A program made the translations under genes and the position numbers. Below the pieces are notes generated by a model. The model saw only the letters and a list, made by a program, of their open reading frames with translations, was not told the origin of the DNA and searched no databases. A stretch of DNA of 64,000 nucleotides from Batillaria attramentaria (lineage: Eukaryota > Mollusca > Gastropoda > Batillariidae): assembly GCA_018292915.2 (NCBI GenBank), contig JACVVK020000450.1:326001-390000 (forward strand), read 5' to 3'. The first letter of the stretch is position 1. Each line of letters opens with the position of its first letter. Shown one piece after another: positions 60,673 through 64,000 of this stretch.

Positions 60673-60699
60673 AAAACCCCACAAAATCAACCCTAACAA

Positions 60700-60932
60700 A
60701 AGCAACAAACAACAACAACAACAAAAACCCAACCAGACAAAACATCACAAACAAAAACCAACCAACCAACCAACCAACCAACCAAAAACACAACAAAAAT
60801 CAACCAAACCAACCAAACAACAACAACAAAAAAAAAACCAAGCAAAACACAAAACAAAACACCAAAAACAAAACAAGAAACAATCAAAAAGCAAAAACAC
60901 AAAACCTCCCCAAAACAATACAAACGACCCCG

Positions 60933-60965
<33 letters not shown>
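60700..60965. repeat. A-rich (AAC)n/(AACC)n and (CA)n tract
   Basis: Low complexity, including a pure (CCAA)n run near 60759-60785 and CA at 60934-60965. Confidence 0.9.
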
Positions 60966-60968
<3 letters not shown>

Positions 60969-61392
60969 GAAGAAAACTTTTTTTTTTTAATCGGACGGAA
61001 AAAAAGGGAACATGTATGAAATATTACCCAGCTTCCCTCATGGGAGAATTCATTGAATCCAAAACTCAATTTACAATACGCATGGGAGGGTCGTGCACAT
61101 TTCGGAGGCGGATAGTGCAATGGCGGTAGTAAGATAAACTCAAGTTCCAGGAAAAAGTCCAGAGATCCCGGCCATTCCTGCAGCGAACAGGACAAAAACA
61201 GAAAACTGGCCACTGAGTGGCAAGATTAATGACGAAGCATTCCGCAGAAGTTTAAAAACTTTTCCCTTCCCTGTTACGTTTCTTCCTTAGTAATACGCAT
61301 TAGATACTTGGAACAGTAAATCACTCAATCCAAATATCCGTGTAAGGAAGACGAAAGGAAAGGAAAAAGATCGTAACATGATACGACATGTG

Positions 61393-61393
<1 letters not shown>

Positions 61394-61455
<62 letters not shown>
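61394..61455. repeat. (TG)n microsatellite
   Basis: About 31 TG units; followed at 61485-61511 by a CT run. 60970-61390 holds no recognised gene. Confidence 0.95.
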
Positions 61456-61456
<1 letters not shown>

Positions 61457-61511
61457 ACAATTTTTTTTCACAACGTAAAATGAATCTCTCTCTCTCTCTC
61501 TCTCTCTCTCA

Positions 61512-61563
61512 CTCGTATGTGGTGGAAAAGGACGTTAAACCCCCAAACACCCACCCACCCACG
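61512..61563 (+). mobile_element. SINE family A, copy 17 (tail only)
   Basis: tatgtggtggaaaaggacgt/taaacccccaaacacccacc between two CT runs. Confidence 0.85.
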
Positions 61564-61574
61564 CTCTCTCTCTC

Positions 61575-61694
61575 TCTCACAGTGTCTGGGGGAGTGCGGG
61601 GGAGGGGGGGGGGGAGTGCGTGCCTCTGTATGTGTGTGTGTTGAACGGCCGGCGGGGGGGGGGGGGGGTGCCTCTGTGTATGCGAGAAAGCCGG

Positions 61695-61730
<36 letters not shown>

Positions 61731-61732
61731 AG
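61575..61732. repeat. CT, G-run and GA low-complexity tract
   Basis: CT run, then several G homopolymers (61601-61613, 61656-61668, 61721-61730) and a (GA)n run at 61694-61720. Confidence 0.9.
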
Positions 61733-61739
61733 AAAGCTA

Positions 61740-62520
61740 TGACACATGCCGTAACAAATCAAGGATGCACATATAAGGTCAAAACCAACGTGTGTGGCCA
61801 CCAGTGCTCATGATCATGACTGTTCCTTTCTAATTTTCCGCATGTGTTTCCCAGAACAAACCGCTGAAGCCGCATTACATTTAAATTTATTTAGGTGAAG
61901 CTGTCTGTCCCTCTAAATTGTTAACACAAACATTCGTTGAAACAGACCCGGTTTTCATTCTCGAACGTTCCAAAATTCTGATACACATCCTTGTTAATGT
62001 CGCAGAGCTTTTCGCTGTTTAATTGCTACCAATGCCTTTGAACTCCAACACGGACACATTCTGCTTCATGTGGTTTTAACTTCTCTATGCTACACGGTAC
62101 ACACTTCCTCGAAAGGCCAGTAGGAATGACGAGACACTTCCTCATGTGATATTGGCTTGTCACTTTCTCCTGTCAATTGCCCCAGGCAGTGTGCGCACGC
62201 CGGTTGACGTTCTGAGTTTGACTGACTGATCCTGTAGTGAAACTGACGAAAGTTAGACAAGTTGCGGCTTTCTCTACACCAACTAGGGACACACGAGCTC
62301 CCCCACTCACGAAACTGAATCGAATTGAATACTTTCAGCGCCTAGAAAACGTCCTGAAATTCATTTTCCTGCTCAGCGATTATTTTGTATGTTTTTGTTT
62401 ATTTGTAGCCGGATTTAAGAACGTCATCAACCCTCCCCCACCCCCACCCCCCAATCCCCATCCCCAGGTTCAGCAACCCTAATTTCCCTTACCTCAGTAA
62501 TTGGACAGTAAGAGGTACAA
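61740..62520. other. Intergenic sequence, nothing recognised
   Basis: Unique-looking; no exon with family features seen. Confidence 0.4.
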
Positions 62521-62529
62521 AGTAGGGGT

Positions 62530-62621
62530 GAGGGGGGGGGGGGGGGGGTAACATCCTTTTCCACCGCGTAAGGGTGACATCAAACACGAACGAGAAAAGG
62601 CCTGTACAAATATTTGGTAGG
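62530..62621 (-). mobile_element. SINE family A, copy 18 (degenerate fragment)
   Basis: taacatccttttccaccgcg, gggtgacatcaaacacga and acaaatatttggt match the family tail and body in minus orientation, after a G run. Confidence 0.65.
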
Positions 62622-63399
62622 AAGGCAGAAAATCTTGCTTGTGCATTTTAAGCGCACAACGTAGCACAACTTGAATGATTCAGCAAAAATGTCAATTCAA
62701 AATTACCCCCCCCCCCCACCCCCCCGAGTGCACCCATCGCGGCAAGTTTTGTACAAAATGGCTGCATGCTTGTGACGATTGAAATAATGGCAATGAACGA
62801 TGATACTGATCAATTGTATGCCTTAATAAGTTTTCAATGAATAATGTGAGTTTTTTTGTTTGTTTTTTTTAAATGGTTATTGACTCTTCGTGAAAGTTAC
62901 GTACAGCTGCAAAATAAGAGGAAGAAAAGCCACTCTCTTCCGTCCGATAGCTTCAGTGCAATAACACCCCCCACCCTCACCTTTCTTCTTCCCCCCTCCA
63001 CACCGTTAACGTCCGCCCCAAAAGCACACTTTCCATGTCATCGTGTTACATCAGTGTAAAGTCATGTGCTGCAGGGCAGCCTGCACAACAGCTTAAGATG
63101 CCTCCGTTGAAAAAGCTTAGGCCCTCGACTAAAATGTCTCGTTGCATCGATCAAGTTATTTTACACTTCTCATGTGCCGTGTCAGTCTGGCCAACCCAGA
63201 CATCCGTCAACCGACACAGTGACATCAGCTTCAGAAGCCCCATTTTCAGTTTACAGTTCAGCCCGAAAAATCTACCTCAAACTTGAGGTAGCCCAGGTGC
63301 CGTCCTTAACCCGGCCGTGGTGTGCACCAAAGAGCATGTGATTTTTCGGGCTGAATTGTAGACTGATCTTCATGGATCAAATATTTACTCACTGACAAA

Positions 63400-63412
<13 letters not shown>

Positions 63413-63460
<48 letters not shown>
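63413..63460. repeat. (CT)n(GT)n microsatellite
   Basis: A short CT run leads into about 24 GT units. The flank to the window end holds a Pro/Gln/Ser-rich open frame (63540-63808) that is not called as a gene. Confidence 0.95.
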
Positions 63461-63462
<2 letters not shown>

Positions 63463-64000
63463 CCCCGGGTCACACTGCCTTATCCGGCCCGGCTTCAACC
63501 CCCTCCCCCTCCCCCCCCCCGGCCCCTCCATACCTCAACCAACCAACAACAGAAGTTCAATTCAATTCACTGAAAGCGATAGGAACAACGACCGACTGAC
63601 TTGCACCTCCACTTCTTCTTGTTTTACTCAAACAACCAACCAACCAAACAAACAAACTGTCGTACAACCGGCCGCGCCCGTATCGACAGCCCGTCAGCAC
63701 AGCCCGGCCACATCAGTGCTAGACTCTTCGTTTCAGCAACAGGTCAGCCATGATCAGACACTACCCCTTCTCCACTCCACGGACACGCCCACTGCTCCAG
63801 CGGCCTGAGTGTCGTCTGTATGGTATGTGTACAGTCGGCATGGCCGACCACTGAGATGCGATCAATATCGTGCAAGACAGAGACAGATACAGAGGCAGAG
63901 ACAGAGACAGAGACAAAGAAACATTATCAAGCTTACCTCCAACAAAAAAAGGAAGAAATTTGCTGTCTGTGCGTTTGGCACGAGGTCTGTTGTGGGCTTT

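Overview
This window looks like nuclear DNA from an invertebrate animal, most likely a mollusc and probably a gastropod. That placement is inference from three things. The coding sequence is spliced with GT-AG introns. There is a dense load of tRNA-headed SINEs, CR1-like and RTE-like LINEs and small inverted-repeat elements. There is also an extreme density of (CA)n/(TG)n microsatellites. No bacterial, organellar or viral gene organisation is seen.

Region by region. From 1 to about 10.6 kb, minus strand: twelve consecutive coding exons of a C2H2 zinc-finger gene that I recognise as the ZNF341 orthologue. All splice sites are GT-AG and all eleven exon-exon phases agree; the 3' end runs off the left edge. 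Its introns hold a piggyBac-type TTAA-flanked MITE, an inverted pair of Penelope/hammerhead-like motifs, a duplicated repeat and several SINE/LINE pieces. From 14.9 to 21.4 kb, minus strand: a profilin gene with its whole coding region in one exon (17178-17573), a splice acceptor in the 5' UTR, and a good candidate first exon plus TATA-like box near 21.1-21.35 kb. Its downstream flank contains a long hairpin. From 24.6 to 27.9 kb, plus strand: a full-length, apparently intact endonuclease/reverse-transcriptase LINE (1002 codons) bounded by an 11-bp target-site duplication.

From 28 to 64 kb I find no confident host gene. It holds 5'-truncated CR1-like LINE 3' ends, at least three SINE families (one with about 18 copies in the window, several with target-site duplications), foldback elements, long TG/CA, GA and homopolymer tracts, and several organised tandem arrays. 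The arrays are a compound unit at 45.4-45.8 kb, a 34-bp array at 49.6-50.3 kb, a 31-bp array with a four-unit higher-order period at 57.3-57.8 kb, and a roughly 150/300-bp array at 59.3-60.7 kb. The last is bounded by inverted repeats and carries regularly spaced nuclear-receptor-like half-sites.

How it fits together: two unrelated minus-strand host genes (an inferred transcription factor and an actin-binding protein) sit beside a large repeat-rich intergenic region. The LINEs plausibly supply the machinery for the SINEs. One SINE family shares the ATT-repeat 3' end style of the CR1-like LINEs, and nested insertions give relative ages.
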